The notes: generated by a model from the letters alone, not told the origin. 64,000 nt of DNA from an uncultured Pelagibacteraceae bacterium (GCA_902575835.1 CACGSX010000001.1:82065-146064), one strand, 5' to 3'; positions 23,775 to 34,275 are shown, counted from the stretch's first letter. Numbers and translations are program-made.

Positions 23775-25391
23775 ATGAGTAATAAAATTTTGAGATTTAT
23801 AGATAGTACTTTAATAGATTTAGGAAGACAGTTTAAGTGGACCTATCTACCACCATTGATGATTTATCTTGCTGCTGGTATTTCAGGACTAACAGGTATT
23901 GTTGGAACTTTTTTTGTTAAAGACTATCTAAACTTATCTGCTGCTTTTCTTGCTGGACTGGGTTTTTGGGCTGGAATTCCATGGGCATTGAAGATGCCTT
24001 TAGGTCATCTTGTTGATCTAATCTGGAATAAAAAAAATTACATGGTTTTTGTTGGAGCATCCTTAATCTCATTAAGTTTAATTATAATGTACGGTTTAAT
24101 AATTCATACTGAGTGGATGTCATCAATTCTTTCAGTAGAAACATGGTTTGTGATCAGTGTTTTACTTGCTCCGATTGGTTATGTTGTTCAAGATGTTGTG
24201 GCTGATGCTATGACTGTAGAGGCTGTTCCTTTAGTTGATGACAGTGGAAATAAATTTTCAAGAGATGAAATCAAGCTTATGCATACAACAATGCAAACTC
24301 TTGGAAGGTTTGCAATAATTGGTGGAACTGTTTTAGTTGCTTTAGTTAACGTTATCCTCTTTAAAGGAGTAGACGATCTTGAACAAGCAGATAAGATAAG
24401 TTTATACGGTTCAATCTATATATATGCTTTAATTATACCAATTGTATCCGTTCTTGGAATATTTCTCGCTTCATATTTAAAAAATCAAAAGAAAAGAAAA
24501 CTTATTGAACAAGGTCTTGAGGGTGATCAAGATTATGCTCCTTCAGAAAAAACTGAAGTAAACTGGTGGATATTAGGTGGAAGTTTAGTTTTTGTTATTT
24601 TCACTTTAGGTATTGGATCATTCAAAGTGCCATTTGCTCAAGAAATTGTTTTTGTAGGTTCAATGGCAATTATTCTATTTTTAATGAATAAATTAGTTAA
24701 AGAACTTCCTCAGGATTTAAGACTTACTGTTGTAGGGACAGCAATAATAATTTTTATTTTTAGAGCAATGCCAGGACCTGGTCCGGGTTTATCTTGGTTT
24801 GAAATTGATGTACTTGAATTCAATGAACAATTTTTTTCTGTATTATCTCTTATAGCCTCTGTTTTAACGCTTGTTGGTATTATTTTATTAAGACCGTTTA
24901 TGGCAAACAACTCTATAGCTAGAATAATAGTAATTTTATCTGTTGCAGGCGCAATTTTATTTTTACCAAGTGTTGGTATGTATTACGGATTTCACAATTG
25001 GACATCATCAATTACTAATGGAGTTGTTGATGCCAAGTTTATTGCAATATTAAATACTGCACTTGAGTCACCTTTGGGACAAGTCTCAATGATACCTTTG
25101 CTCGCGTGGATTGCTAAAAATGCTCCGTCGCACTTAAAAGCAACTTTCTTTGCAGTATTCGCATCTTTTACAAATCTTGCTTTATCAGCAAGTGCTTTAG
25201 GAACTAAATATTTAAATGAAATTTATGTTATTACTAGAGAGGTAAAGGATAAGGTAACAAACGCTATTCTTACCACTGCCGATTATTCAGATCTAGGTAT
25301 TTTGTTGATAACAGTAACACTAATAACTTTAATAATTCCAATTGTGTTTGTGGTTATTATTCAAAAAACTAAATTTAAAACTTCAGAATAA
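23775..25391 (+). CDS. MFS transporter, BT1/folate-biopterin-transporter-like
   Basis: A 538-residue protein with about 12-14 transmembrane helices. The N-terminal half shows PPLMIYLAAGISGLTGIVGTFFVKDYLNLSAAFLAGLGFWAGIPWALKMPLGHLVDLIW and APIGYVVQDVVADAMTVEAVP, the pattern of the BT1 family (folate and biopterin carriers) rather than sugar MFS proteins. Two hydrophilic loops, after helix 4 and around residues 235-265, separate the halves. The substrate is unknown; next to the THF-using soxA gene a pterin or folate is a reasonable but unproven guess. Confidence 0.7.
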   Translation: MSNKILRFIDSTLIDLGRQFKWTYLPPLMIYLAAGISGLTGIVGTFFVKDYLNLSAAFLAGLGFWAGIPWALKMPLGHLVDLIWNKKNYMVFVGASLISLSLIIMYGLIIHTEWMSSILSVETWFVISVLLAPIGYVVQDVVADAMTVEAVPLVDDSGNKFSRDEIKLMHTTMQTLGRFAIIGGTVLVALVNVILFKGVDDLEQADKISLYGSIYIYALIIPIVSVLGIFLASYLKNQKKRKLIEQGLEGDQDYAPSEKTEVNWWILGGSLVFVIFTLGIGSFKVPFAQEIVFVGSMAIILFLMNKLVKELPQDLRLTVVGTAIIIFIFRAMPGPGPGLSWFEIDVLEFNEQFFSVLSLIASVLTLVGIILLRPFMANNSIARIIVILSVAGAILFLPSVGMYYGFHNWTSSITNGVVDAKFIAILNTALESPLGQVSMIPLLAWIAKNAPSHLKATFFAVFASFTNLALSASALGTKYLNEIYVITREVKDKVTNAILTTADYSDLGILLITVTLITLIIPIVFVVIIQKTKFKTSE

Positions 25392-25394
25392 TTT

Positions 25395-25973
25395 TTATTC
25401 AGCTTTATAGCCAAATTCTAAACAAGCATCAGTTATTGAATGATAAAGAGATTCACCAAAACTTCTTAAAGCGAATATTCTTACTTTTCTTGGATTTGAA
25501 CTAATAAAATCAATAGTTATTGTAATTGCATGAAAAGCAGAATTAGAACATTTCCCTTCATCAAGGCCATCTAAATTTAATGGACAACCTTTTTTCAATA
25601 CTTCATCTACCAAAGAACCTTCTAATTCAAGTATTGTTCTTGAATGAGACAGATCAGTTAATGCAAAATCATCATGACTTAGGTTTTCTAGAATAGATTT
25701 TTCTATTTCTTTATTCTTTGAAACAACTAACCAATTATCAGGTCCCATCCATAAAATTCTTGTATTAGGATTTGAAGATACCAAAAGAGTCTGGGGTAAA
25801 TTTAAATTATCTATTTTTATTTTATCAATACTAATTGAAGATTTTTTATATTTAACAATCTGATAAATCAAAATATCTTTGATTTCTCTAATATTTATTA
25901 GCTCATCTTTTCTATCGTGATTGCCAAACAATCCATGTTTATGAATATTTTCTAGTGCAGAAACATTTTTCAT
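25395..25973 (-). CDS. soxG: Sarcosine oxidase / N-methylglutamate dehydrogenase gamma subunit
   Basis: The protein has 192 residues of the SoxG family, with TRILWMGPDNWLVVSKNKE, DLSHSRTILELEGSLVDEVLKKGCPLNLD and FALRSFGESLYHSITDACLEFGY as typical blocks. It is the smallest structural subunit that completes the heterotetramer with SoxA, SoxB and SoxD. Its ATG overlaps the soxA stop by four bases. Subunit identity is clear; whether the complex acts on sarcosine or N-methylglutamate cannot be read from this subunit. Confidence 0.88.
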   Translation of the reverse strand: MKNVSALENIHKHGLFGNHDRKDELINIREIKDILIYQIVKYKKSSISIDKIKIDNLNLPQTLLVSSNPNTRILWMGPDNWLVVSKNKEIEKSILENLSHDDFALTDLSHSRTILELEGSLVDEVLKKGCPLNLDGLDEGKCSNSAFHAITITIDFISSNPRKVRIFALRSFGESLYHSITDACLEFGYKAE

Positions 25974-28966
25974 GATCTAACTCTTTTTCCTTCAGGATCA
26001 ACATAATGAGAAGAAATAACCTCTACTTCAATTGATTTATTTTTTAATGGTGATACCGCAAAAAACTTTTTACCTATCATATTTTTTCCATCTTTCATAA
26101 TTGCTAGCGAAAATGGATTATTATTTTCTACACTCCAACAAGAAGAAGAAACATGGCCAAGTTTAGGGTTTGGTAATTTTGCATTCTGATCTTGGACGAT
26201 ATGAGATCCTTCAGGAATACTAGACTTTCTATCAATTGGAATAAGTCCAACAATTTTTTGTCTGCTCTCAACATTAAATGCTTCTCTTCCTAAAGAATTT
26301 TTGCCAATAAAATCTTTTTTCTTTGAAACTAATCCATTTAATGAAACATCTGATGGGATTGTTCGGCCATCTAATTCTGGTCCTGCAACGTGTCCCATTT
26401 CAATTCTTAATGTTGATAAAGCTTCAGTTCCATAAGGCTGATTTCCAAATTCTTTTCCTAATTCCATCATTTTCTCCCACATGAACATGCCATGATCTGA
26501 TTTGACATTAATCTCATATGCAAGCTCACCAGAAAATGAAATTCTAAAAATTCTTGATGGAACACCAAAAAAGTCTGCTTCTTTATAGCCCATAAAAGGC
26601 AATGCATCATTTGAAACATCTAAGTCTGGATATAATTTTGATAACATGTCTCTAGATTTGGGTCCTGCAATTGCAGCCCCTGCCCATTGCTCAGTTGTAG
26701 AGACAACATTTACATTTAATTCTGGCCAAACAATTTGAAGATAATATTCTAGGTGAGACAAAACATTTGCAGCTTGTGCAGTTGTTGTTGTCATATGATA
26801 ATGATTTTCTGAAATTCTTGTTGTTGTTCCATCGTCCATGACAATTCCATCTTCTCTAAGCATTAATCCATATCTTGCTTTTCCAATAGGTAATTTCATC
26901 CAAGCATTTGTATAAACTCTGTTTAAAAATTCTGCTGCGTCTGGACCTTTAATATCAATTTTTCCTAATGTTGTTACATCGCATATACCAACATTCTCTC
27001 TAACATTTTTTGCCTCTCTCTTTGAAGCTTCAAATAAAGTTTCATTTCCTTGTTTATAATATCGGGGTCTTTTCCAAGCACCTGCATCAACGAAAACAGC
27101 ATTATTTTTCTCATGCCATTCATGCATTGGAGTTTTTCTAGTCGGCATATATTCCATACCTACTTCACGACCTACTATTGTCCCGATTGTAATTGGTGTG
27201 AAAGGTGGTCTAAATGTTGTGTGTCCTACTTCAGGAACTATTTTATTTTCTATATTAGATACCAACTGAAGACCATTTAAATTACTTGTTCGTCCTTGAT
27301 CTGTTGCCATTCCAAGAGTTGTATATCTTTTGACATGCTCTATTGACCTATAACCTTCCCTTAGTGCAATTTCTATATCAGAAACAGATACATCATTTTG
27401 AAAATCAACAAATCTTTTTGGATTTTCATTTTTAGGTAATGGCATACACCAAAATTTATCATGAGCACCATATTTTTTTTCATTTACATTTGGAATTGCA
27501 ATTTCTGTTTTAGTATCTGTAATTTTAGCAGAAAGATTTGAACCATTTTCAAAACCATTTTTTAAACTTTCTTCTAAAGTAAAAGATCCATTTGCTGCAC
27601 CGACTGATGTCTCGTGTTGTTTTTTCTTATTTGGAATAAATGCATCAATTTTTTCTTCATATTTAAGTTTATTTCCTGATTGTGATGCTAAATGTACAGA
27701 TGGTGTCCAAAATCCAGACACGCAAATGCAATCACAATCTACAGTTTCTATTTTCTCAAAAGAATTTTTATCTTTATTCAGTTTGCCAATTTTTGCAGAT
27801 TTAACTTTTTTGTATCCATTAGCAACAATGACACCGTGAGAAAATCTTATGTCAATTCCCTTTGATTTAGCTTCATCGATTAATTCTGATGAATGTTCTT
27901 CTCTTGTATCTAATATAATTGGTTCAACATTATTTTTTTTGAACTCTAAAGCTGTTTCATATGCACTATCGTTATTTGTAAATATTAAAGGTTTTTTTCC
28001 TACTAAAACTCCGTAGACTTTCATATATTCTTTTGCAGCTGCTGATAAAAAAATTCCCGGAGTATCATTGTTTCCAAATACAATTGGTCTTTCAATTGAA
28101 CCAGTTGATAAAATCGTTTCTTTGGCTCTAATATACCAAAGTCTTTGTCTTGGAGTGAATTTTGATTTTTTCTCTAAATGATCACTAACTCTCTCAAACA
28201 TAACCAGCATATTATGATCATAGTAACCAAAAACTTGAGATCTATTTTTTACAGTTACATTAGGCATAGATTTTAATTCACTAATTATTTTTTCTGCCCA
28301 ATCTTTTCCTGATAAATTATCGATGCTTACATCGTCCGTTAAAAGTGTTCCTCCAAATCGTGGTTTGTCCTCAGCTAAAATTACTTTTGCTCCATTTTTT
28401 GCAGCAGCATAAGCGCTTGCTAATCCAGATGGCCCAGATCCAGTAACTAACAAATCACAATACTCAAATTTATGTTCGTATCTTTCTTTATCTTTTTCTA
28501 TTGAAGCAACCCCTAAACCTGCAGCTTTTCTTATGAAAGGTTCGTAAATTTTATACCAGAAACTTTTAGGCCACATAAATGTTTTGTAATAAAACCCAGC
28601 AGGGAAAAACATTTTTAAAAAATTATTAATTGCACCAATATCAAAATTAACTGATGGCCAACAATTCTGGCTAGTAGCTGATAAACCTTCAACGAGTTCC
28701 ATTTCTGTTGCATTAACATTGGGCTCTGAATGACCATTGAATTCTACCTGTAGTTTTGCATTTGGCTCCTCTACTCCTGCACCAAAAAAACCTCTCGGTC
28801 TATGATATTTAAAACTTCTACCGACTAAGTGTATTCCATTTGCTATTAAAGCAGATGCAATTGTATCACCTTCATATCCAAATAATTTTTTACCATTAAA
28901 AATAAAAGATATTTTTTTATTTCGATTAATCAATCCCTCTTTATTTAATCTAAATGGTTGGCTCAT
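25970..28966 (-). CDS. soxA: Sarcosine oxidase / N-methylglutamate dehydrogenase alpha subunit
   Basis: A 998-residue protein, normal for SoxA. It opens with the ferredoxin-like domain (ISFIFNGKKLFGYEGDTIASALIANGIHLVGRSFKYHRPRG), followed by an NAD-binding Rossmann fold (CDLLVTGSGPSGLASAYAAAKNGAKVILAEDKPRFGGTLL, about 172-212) and, from about 610, an aminomethyltransferase (GcvT) domain that binds THF (ENVGICDVTTLGKIDIKGPDAAEFLNRVYTNAW). The complex oxidatively demethylates an N-methyl amino acid and forms methylene-THF. Overlaps of four bases join it to soxD before and soxG after. The same four-subunit plan is used by MgdABCD in methylamine metabolism, and mgsABC and gmaS lie 25 kb away. Confidence 0.92.
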   Translation of the reverse strand: MSQPFRLNKEGLINRNKKISFIFNGKKLFGYEGDTIASALIANGIHLVGRSFKYHRPRGFFGAGVEEPNAKLQVEFNGHSEPNVNATEMELVEGLSATSQNCWPSVNFDIGAINNFLKMFFPAGFYYKTFMWPKSFWYKIYEPFIRKAAGLGVASIEKDKERYEHKFEYCDLLVTGSGPSGLASAYAAAKNGAKVILAEDKPRFGGTLLTDDVSIDNLSGKDWAEKIISELKSMPNVTVKNRSQVFGYYDHNMLVMFERVSDHLEKKSKFTPRQRLWYIRAKETILSTGSIERPIVFGNNDTPGIFLSAAAKEYMKVYGVLVGKKPLIFTNNDSAYETALEFKKNNVEPIILDTREEHSSELIDEAKSKGIDIRFSHGVIVANGYKKVKSAKIGKLNKDKNSFEKIETVDCDCICVSGFWTPSVHLASQSGNKLKYEEKIDAFIPNKKKQHETSVGAANGSFTLEESLKNGFENGSNLSAKITDTKTEIAIPNVNEKKYGAHDKFWCMPLPKNENPKRFVDFQNDVSVSDIEIALREGYRSIEHVKRYTTLGMATDQGRTSNLNGLQLVSNIENKIVPEVGHTTFRPPFTPITIGTIVGREVGMEYMPTRKTPMHEWHEKNNAVFVDAGAWKRPRYYKQGNETLFEASKREAKNVRENVGICDVTTLGKIDIKGPDAAEFLNRVYTNAWMKLPIGKARYGLMLREDGIVMDDGTTTRISENHYHMTTTTAQAANVLSHLEYYLQIVWPELNVNVVSTTEQWAGAAIAGPKSRDMLSKLYPDLDVSNDALPFMGYKEADFFGVPSRIFRISFSGELAYEINVKSDHGMFMWEKMMELGKEFGNQPYGTEALSTLRIEMGHVAGPELDGRTIPSDVSLNGLVSKKKDFIGKNSLGREAFNVESRQKIVGLIPIDRKSSIPEGSHIVQDQNAKLPNPKLGHVSSSCWSVENNNPFSLAIMKDGKNMIGKKFFAVSPLKNKSIEVEVISSHYVDPEGKRVRS

Positions 28967-29232
28967 CTTATTTCTTCTGTGACTTTTGCTGTTTGGAAAA
29001 TTTCATGTGTAGCGGTGTCTCTTTGCACCTTAATCCATTGTCTACATCCAGCTATATGTTGCCATAACTCTATATGTTTCCCTCTTGGACTTTTTCTCAT
29101 ATAAACAAAATTATCCCAATCTTCACTTGATACTTCTTCATTTATATTAGGTCTTTTTACAGTTGCATCACCTCCATATGAAAATTCTTTTTGTGCTCTT
29201 AAACCGCAATAAGGACATTTGATGTATAACAT
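28963..29232 (-). CDS. soxD: Sarcosine oxidase / N-methylglutamate dehydrogenase delta subunit
   Basis: The protein has 89 residues, typical of SoxD. Zinc ligands are visible in IKCPYCGLRAQKEF (Cys6, Cys9) and in LWQHIAGCRQWIKVQRDTATHEI (His and Cys). The GGDATVKRPN and VYMRKSPRGKHIELW segments are diagnostic of the family. It is a zinc-binding structural subunit of the tetramer and sits three bases after soxB. Confidence 0.93.
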   Translation of the reverse strand: MLYIKCPYCGLRAQKEFSYGGDATVKRPNINEEVSSEDWDNFVYMRKSPRGKHIELWQHIAGCRQWIKVQRDTATHEIFQTAKVTEEIR

Positions 29233-29235
29233 TTT

Positions 29236-30492
29236 TTAACCAATCCAGGTTTTAGTTCCTAAACCTTTTTCATCTAAAAGATGGCCTGTAGAAAATCTAT
29301 TTAATCTTAATTCTGAATTTAATTCATGAACTTGATCTTGTGCAATTGTATGAGCAAATGTCCAACCTGAGACAGGAGTTGATTTAAAACCTCCATAACA
29401 CCATCCGCAGTTTAAATATAAACCTTCAATATGAGTTTTATCAATTATTGGAGAACCATCCATAGACATATCCATGATCCCTCCCCACGTCCTTAACATT
29501 TTTAATCTACTTAAAAATGGAAACAAAGCTAAGCCGCCTGTCAATACATGTTGTATAGTCGGCAAGTTACCTCTTTGAGCATAACTATTATATCCATCAA
29601 GATCACCACCCATTACCATCTCACCTTTATCTGATTGACTTATATAAAAGTGGCCTGCACCAAAAGTTACCACTCCGTCTAACAACGGTTTTACAGGTTC
29701 TGAAACACAAGCTTGCAGTACATGAGTTTCTATTGGCAGTGTCATATTTAATTTTTCAGCTAATATATTTGTGCTACCTGCAACACATAATCCAACTTTT
29801 TTTGCTTTAATATCTCCTCTTGAAGTTCTAATTCCTTTTATCTTTCCATTAACAACATCAAAACCAGTGACCTCACAATGTTGTATTATATCTACTCCCA
29901 TATCATCTGCTTGACGTGCATAACCCCAAGCAACAGCGTCATGTCTTGCAGTACCAGCGCTTGATTGCATTAAGCCTCCAAAAATTGGGAAGCGTACTTC
30001 ATCACTAAAGTCAGCCATTGGAATTAATTTTTTAACTTCGTCTCTATCCAATAACTTTGCATCTATTCCATTTAATCTCATAGAGTTTCCTCTACGAGCA
30101 TATGCATTCATTTGAGCATCTGAGTGGGCTAAGTTTATTATTCCCCTTGGAGAAAACATCACATTAAAGTTCAGTTCTTGACTTAAGTTTCTCCATAAAT
30201 CCATTCCAAATTCATTAAATCTTGCATTAGCATCGTACATAAAATTTGATCTTATGATTGTTGTATTTCGACCAACATTTCCACCACCAATCCAGCCTTT
30301 CTCAATGATAGCTACATTTCTAATGTTATGTTCTTTTGCTAAATAATATGCAGTAGCAAGACCGTGTCCTCCACCTCCAATGATGACTACATCATATTCA
30401 CTTTTTGGAGTTGGATCTTTCCAAGCAACTTCCCAATTTTGGTGATTGGAGAAAGCGTTTTTGATTAGACTAAATACTGAATATTTATGCAT
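29236..30492 (-). CDS. soxB: Sarcosine oxidase / N-methylglutamate dehydrogenase beta subunit
   Basis: The protein has 418 residues with the DAO-type FAD site YDVVIIGGGGHGLATAYYLAKEH and GGGNVGRNTTIIRSNFMYD. The segment SSAGTARHDAVAWGYARQADDMGV contains the histidine to which FMN is attached in heterotetrameric sarcosine oxidase. It is the catalytic subunit for amine oxidation. It is first in the order soxB-soxD-soxA-soxG and divergent from fhs over 121 bases, which lets THF-dependent demethylation and formyl-THF turnover be controlled from one region. Confidence 0.92.
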   Translation of the reverse strand: MHKYSVFSLIKNAFSNHQNWEVAWKDPTPKSEYDVVIIGGGGHGLATAYYLAKEHNIRNVAIIEKGWIGGGNVGRNTTIIRSNFMYDANARFNEFGMDLWRNLSQELNFNVMFSPRGIINLAHSDAQMNAYARRGNSMRLNGIDAKLLDRDEVKKLIPMADFSDEVRFPIFGGLMQSSAGTARHDAVAWGYARQADDMGVDIIQHCEVTGFDVVNGKIKGIRTSRGDIKAKKVGLCVAGSTNILAEKLNMTLPIETHVLQACVSEPVKPLLDGVVTFGAGHFYISQSDKGEMVMGGDLDGYNSYAQRGNLPTIQHVLTGGLALFPFLSRLKMLRTWGGIMDMSMDGSPIIDKTHIEGLYLNCGWCYGGFKSTPVSGWTFAHTIAQDQVHELNSELRLNRFSTGHLLDEKGLGTKTWIG

Positions 30493-30613
30493 CCGTAAGT
30501 TTTATAAAATTAAATATAAGTTTTTGCTAATTTTTTTTATATATATTTTTTAGATGTTTAAATACGTGACAAAAAAGGATAGTAATTCTGCTCATTAATA
30601 AGTAATTAGATTT

Positions 30614-32293
30614 ATGTCAAAATCAGATATCCAAATTGCACGAGAAGCAAAAATGAAACCCATTAACGAGATTTTGGGTAAAATTAATGTTCCAGACGAA
30701 CCAAGTGCTTTTAGCCCTATGGGACGTCATATTGCTAAAATAAATTTAGAATATTTAGATGGTTTAAAAGATAAACAAAATGGAAAATTAATTTTAGTTA
30801 CTGCTATTACACCAACTCCTGCTGGTGAGGGAAAAACGACTACGTCAGTTGGTTTAAATGATGGATTAAATAAAATTGGTAAAAATTCTATAGTTTGTTT
30901 ACGTGAACCTAGTTTAGGTCCTTCATTTGGAATGAAAGGCGGAGCAGCAGGTGGTGGATATGCTCAAGTTGTTCCAATGGAACAAATCAATTTACATTTC
31001 ACAGGAGACTTCCATGCAATTACATCTGCTCACAATTTATTGTCAGCGTTAATTGATAATCATATTTATTGGGGAAATAAATTAAACATAGATGTAAGAC
31101 GAGTAGTCTGGAGAAGAGTTATGGATATGAATGATAGATCTTTAAGATCTATCAATATTAATTTGGGTGGAGTTGCGAATGGTTTTCCAAGAGAAGATGG
31201 TTTTGATATTACAGTAGCATCTGAGATAATGGCTATCTTTTGTTTAGCAAATGATCTTGAAGATTTGGAAAAGAGAATCGGTAATATTACAGTTGCTTAT
31301 ACTAGAGATAGAAAGCCTATTTTTGCAAAAGATTTGAATGCTCACGGACCAATGACTGTTTTGTTAAAAGAAGCAATCAGGCCTAATGTAACTCAAACGT
31401 TAGAAAATAATCCAGCAATTATTCATGGTGGTCCTTTTGCAAATATTGCACACGGTTGTAACTCTGTAATAGCAACTAAAGCAGGTTTAAAACTAGCTGA
31501 TTATGTTGTAACTGAAGCTGGATTTGGAGCAGACCTAGGAGCAGAAAAATTTTTAGATATTAAATGTAGAAAATCAAATTTAAAACCTGAGTGTGTAGTT
31601 ATTGTTGCAACAATTAGAGCATTAAAAATGCACGGTGGTGTAGCTAAAGATGATTTAAAAAATGAAAATGTAGACGCGTTAAAAAAAGGTTTAGTAAATT
31701 TAGAAAGACACATTGAAAACGTAAAAAAATTTGGTTTACCGGTAGCGGTTGCTGTTAATCATTTTGTTGCTGATACTGATAATGAGGTAAAAGAGTTAAT
31801 AAATGCTTGTGATAATATGGGAGTTAAAGCTACTTTATGTACTCATTGGTCAAATGGTGGTGAAGGGACAAAAGAACTTGCAGCACATGTTGTAGATTTA
31901 ATTGATCAAAAACAAGCAAATTTTAAATTTTTATATGATGAAAAAACACCTTTGCTAAAGAAAGTTGAAACTGTTGCAAAAGAAATTTATCGAGCAAACG
32001 AAGTTGTTGCTGACAGTAAAATAAAAGATCAATTAAAATCTTTTGAAGAAGCGGGTTATGGAAATTTACCTATATGTGTAGCGAAAACACAGTATAGTTT
32101 TTCTACTGATCCAAACGCAAAAGGTGCTCCAACAGGCCATTCATTACCAATTAGAGAAGTAAGATTATCTTCAGGTGCAGAATTTATTGTTGTTATATGC
32201 GGAGCAATCATGACAATGCCAGGACTTCCTCGAGTTCCTGCAGCAGACTCTATTAAGCTTAATGAAAAAGGTGAAATAGAAGGCTTGTTCTAA
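30614..32293 (+). CDS. fhs: Formate-tetrahydrofolate ligase
   Basis: The protein has 559 residues, full length. The ATP site is [22 protein letters not shown] near residue 67 and the family signature [36 protein letters not shown] follows. The C-terminal [24 protein letters not shown] and [28 protein letters not shown] are complete. It interconverts formate plus THF and 10-formyl-THF with ATP. Near soxBDAG it would run towards formate and ATP when C1 units are oxidised. The stop overlaps the amidotransferase stop on the other strand by four bases. Confidence 0.97.
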   Translation: MSKSDIQIAREAKMKPINEILGKINVPDEPSAFSPMGRHIAKINLEYLDGLKDKQNGKLILVTAITPTPAGEGKTTTSVGLNDGLNKIGKNSIVCLREPSLGPSFGMKGGAAGGGYAQVVPMEQINLHFTGDFHAITSAHNLLSALIDNHIYWGNKLNIDVRRVVWRRVMDMNDRSLRSININLGGVANGFPREDGFDITVASEIMAIFCLANDLEDLEKRIGNITVAYTRDRKPIFAKDLNAHGPMTVLLKEAIRPNVTQTLENNPAIIHGGPFANIAHGCNSVIATKAGLKLADYVVTEAGFGADLGAEKFLDIKCRKSNLKPECVVIVATIRALKMHGGVAKDDLKNENVDALKKGLVNLERHIENVKKFGLPVAVAVNHFVADTDNEVKELINACDNMGVKATLCTHWSNGGEGTKELAAHVVDLIDQKQANFKFLYDEKTPLLKKVETVAKEIYRANEVVADSKIKDQLKSFEEAGYGNLPICVAKTQYSFSTDPNAKGAPTGHSLPIREVRLSSGAEFIVVICGAIMTMPGLPRVPAADSIKLNEKGEIEGLF

Positions 32294-33072
32294 TTTAAAA
32301 TATTTAACCAATTTTCTAATTCTCTCATCCTTGCATCTTTATTAGAAATTTTATTTTCATCTTCTATAATTTTTACATGAGTGTCTATTTCCATTTGGTC
32401 AATAAAGGCTTTTTTTTCTAACAGTCGATCTCTCCTAAAATGAATTAAGCTTATCATTTTGGCATAAGTTATCTCTGGATGATATTGAATTCCCCATACA
32501 TTGGTTTGACCAACGTTAAAATTTACACCCATGACTTTATTTATTGGGTTTGATGAAAGTAATGTAGAGCCCTCGGGTAATTTTACAACTTCATCAAAAT
32601 TAAAAGCTGGAGTATTAAATTTTTGATTTTTATTTTTATAAAGCGGATGTTTAAGTCCGTTTTCATTTATTTCTATATCATGAGCTATTCCCCTGTGAGC
32701 GCCATTAGGGCATTTCTTTACTTCACCACCAGCAACCGTTACAGCAACTTGCATTCCCCAACAAATCGCGAATATATTTTTTATATTCTTTTGACATTCC
32801 CTCATAAAATTTATTTGTCTTCTTATTTCTGGAGTATCATTGTAGATATTTAAACTACTACCACCCCATATCATTCCATTATATTTAGTTAAATCTTTGG
32901 CTACTTCGTTAATGTTTTCATCTGATGAAGGATTAACAACATCAATATCTAATTTATCTGTAAAATAACTAATACTGTCTTTTAAACTTTCAGTATGAGT
33001 TTTAATTCCACCATCAGTGAAGCTTTGATTTTCTTCTCTAAGATTGCCTTCAACTATAAGAATTCTTTTCAT
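32290..33072 (-). CDS. Class I glutamine amidotransferase-like protein
   Basis: The protein has 260 residues of the class I glutamine amidotransferase (GMP-synthase type) fold. The catalytic cysteine is in [11 protein letters not shown], and the histidine-glutamate pair in [13 protein letters not shown], so the triad is complete. A C-terminal helical extension of about 50 residues ([33 protein letters not shown]) is extra. There is no synthetase domain, so it may hydrolyse a gamma-glutamyl compound or serve an unknown partner. It starts on the stop codon of the iron alcohol dehydrogenase gene (shared base 33072), which links the two in one transcript. Confidence 0.83.
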   Translation of the reverse strand: MKRILIVEGNLREENQSFTDGGIKTHTESLKDSISYFTDKLDIDVVNPSSDENINEVAKDLTKYNGMIWGGSSLNIYNDTPEIRRQINFMRECQKNIKNIFAICWGMQVAVTVAGGEVKKCPNGAHRGIAHDIEINENGLKHPLYKNKNQKFNTPAFNFDEVVKLPEGSTLLSSNPINKVMGVNFNVGQTNVWGIQYHPEITYAKMISLIHFRRDRLLEKKAFIDQMEIDTHVKIIEDENKISNKDARMRELENWLNILN

Positions 33073-34229
33073 TAAAATAATTTACCTGAAATACTGTGTT
33101 CATAAAGTGCTTTCATGTCATCCTTACTCATTGTCCTTGGATTGGTAGAAGTTGATGGATCTTCTAATGCCATAACTGATAACTGATCTAAATTTATTTT
33201 ATTTACATCAACAATTTCTGATAATTTGTGTGGTATATTTAATTCTTTTCTTAGTTCTAATATCCAGTGTAAAAAACTATCAAAACTTTTATCCAGTTCG
33301 AGATAATCACATATAGAAATTATCCTTTTTTCAATCATTTCTTTGTTAAAAGTTAATACATAAGGCATAAAGATTGCATTTGATAAACCGTGGTGAACAT
33401 TAAATTGGGCATTAATAGGGTGGCTTAGAGAATGAATGGCTCCAAGCCCTTTTTGAAAAGCAGTAGAACCCATGCTAGCTGAAGCTAATAATTCTGCTCT
33501 AGCATTTAAATCTTTACCGTTCTTAACTGCTTTAATTAATGAGTTTTTAATTAATTTCATTCCCTCAATCGCAATTCCATCAGCCATTGGGTGGAATCCT
33601 GGTGCACAAAAAGCCTCTAAATTGTGTGCCAAAGCATCCATGCCTGTCGCTGCAGTCAATCTTGGAGAAAGATCTAAAGTTAAATTAGGATCTAAAATTA
33701 CAATTGAAGGTAAAAATTTCGGGTGGAAAATAATTTTTTTTATACCTGTTTGTTTATTGACTATAGCTGATGCTCTTCCAGTTTCTGATCCTGTCCCTGC
33801 TGTAGTGGGTACAGCAATGATAGGTGCAATGTTAGTTTCATCTGCTCTTTTCCAATAATCACCGATATCTTCAAAATCCCATATTGGTCTAGATTGTGCT
33901 GACATAAAAGCAATAGCTTTTCCTACATCAAGACCGCTGCCACCACCAAATGCAATAACTCCATCACAACTTAATTTCTTAAACTCACCGACCCCCTCTT
34001 CCACATTCTCTCCTACAGGATTACCTGAAAAATTTGAAAAAACTTGAAGATGATTATGGGTCTTTTTTAAATCATTAATTATATCTTGAACCATTTTTAA
34101 ATTAATTAAATCCTTATCTGTGACAAATAATGGTTTCTCAATTTTCAAATTTTTACAGGCTATGCTTAAATCTTGAATTCTATTCTCTCCAACCCAAATT
34201 GTAGTAGGATAATTCCAATTAGTTTTCAT
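33072..34229 (-). CDS. Iron-containing alcohol dehydrogenase
   Basis: The protein has 385 residues of the group III Fe-ADH family. The NAD-binding motif is GVIAFGGGSGLDVGKAIAFMSA; PTTAGTGSETGRASAI follows, and iron ligands are expected in MDALAHNLEAFCAPGFHP and GAIHSLSHPINAQFNVHHGLSNAIFMPYVL. Such enzymes oxidise simple alcohols; in SAR11 a member of this family has been proposed for methanol oxidation, which fits the C1 setting. It is divergent from tmm over 76 bases. The actual substrate cannot be read from the sequence. Confidence 0.9.
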   Translation of the reverse strand: MKTNWNYPTTIWVGENRIQDLSIACKNLKIEKPLFVTDKDLINLKMVQDIINDLKKTHNHLQVFSNFSGNPVGENVEEGVGEFKKLSCDGVIAFGGGSGLDVGKAIAFMSAQSRPIWDFEDIGDYWKRADETNIAPIIAVPTTAGTGSETGRASAIVNKQTGIKKIIFHPKFLPSIVILDPNLTLDLSPRLTAATGMDALAHNLEAFCAPGFHPMADGIAIEGMKLIKNSLIKAVKNGKDLNARAELLASASMGSTAFQKGLGAIHSLSHPINAQFNVHHGLSNAIFMPYVLTFNKEMIEKRIISICDYLELDKSFDSFLHWILELRKELNIPHKLSEIVDVNKINLDQLSVMALEDPSTSTNPRTMSKDDMKALYEHSISGKLF

Positions 34230-34275
34230 ATTAAAATAATATTTAATTTTTCTATTTTTCTTAGTACAATATATT

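Noticed and set aside
30493-30613. Possible riboswitch in the soxB-fhs spacer
   Set aside because: The 121 bases are nearly all A/T with no stable stem or known aptamer core; glycine, SAM and THF riboswitch features were not seen here or in the other spacers.
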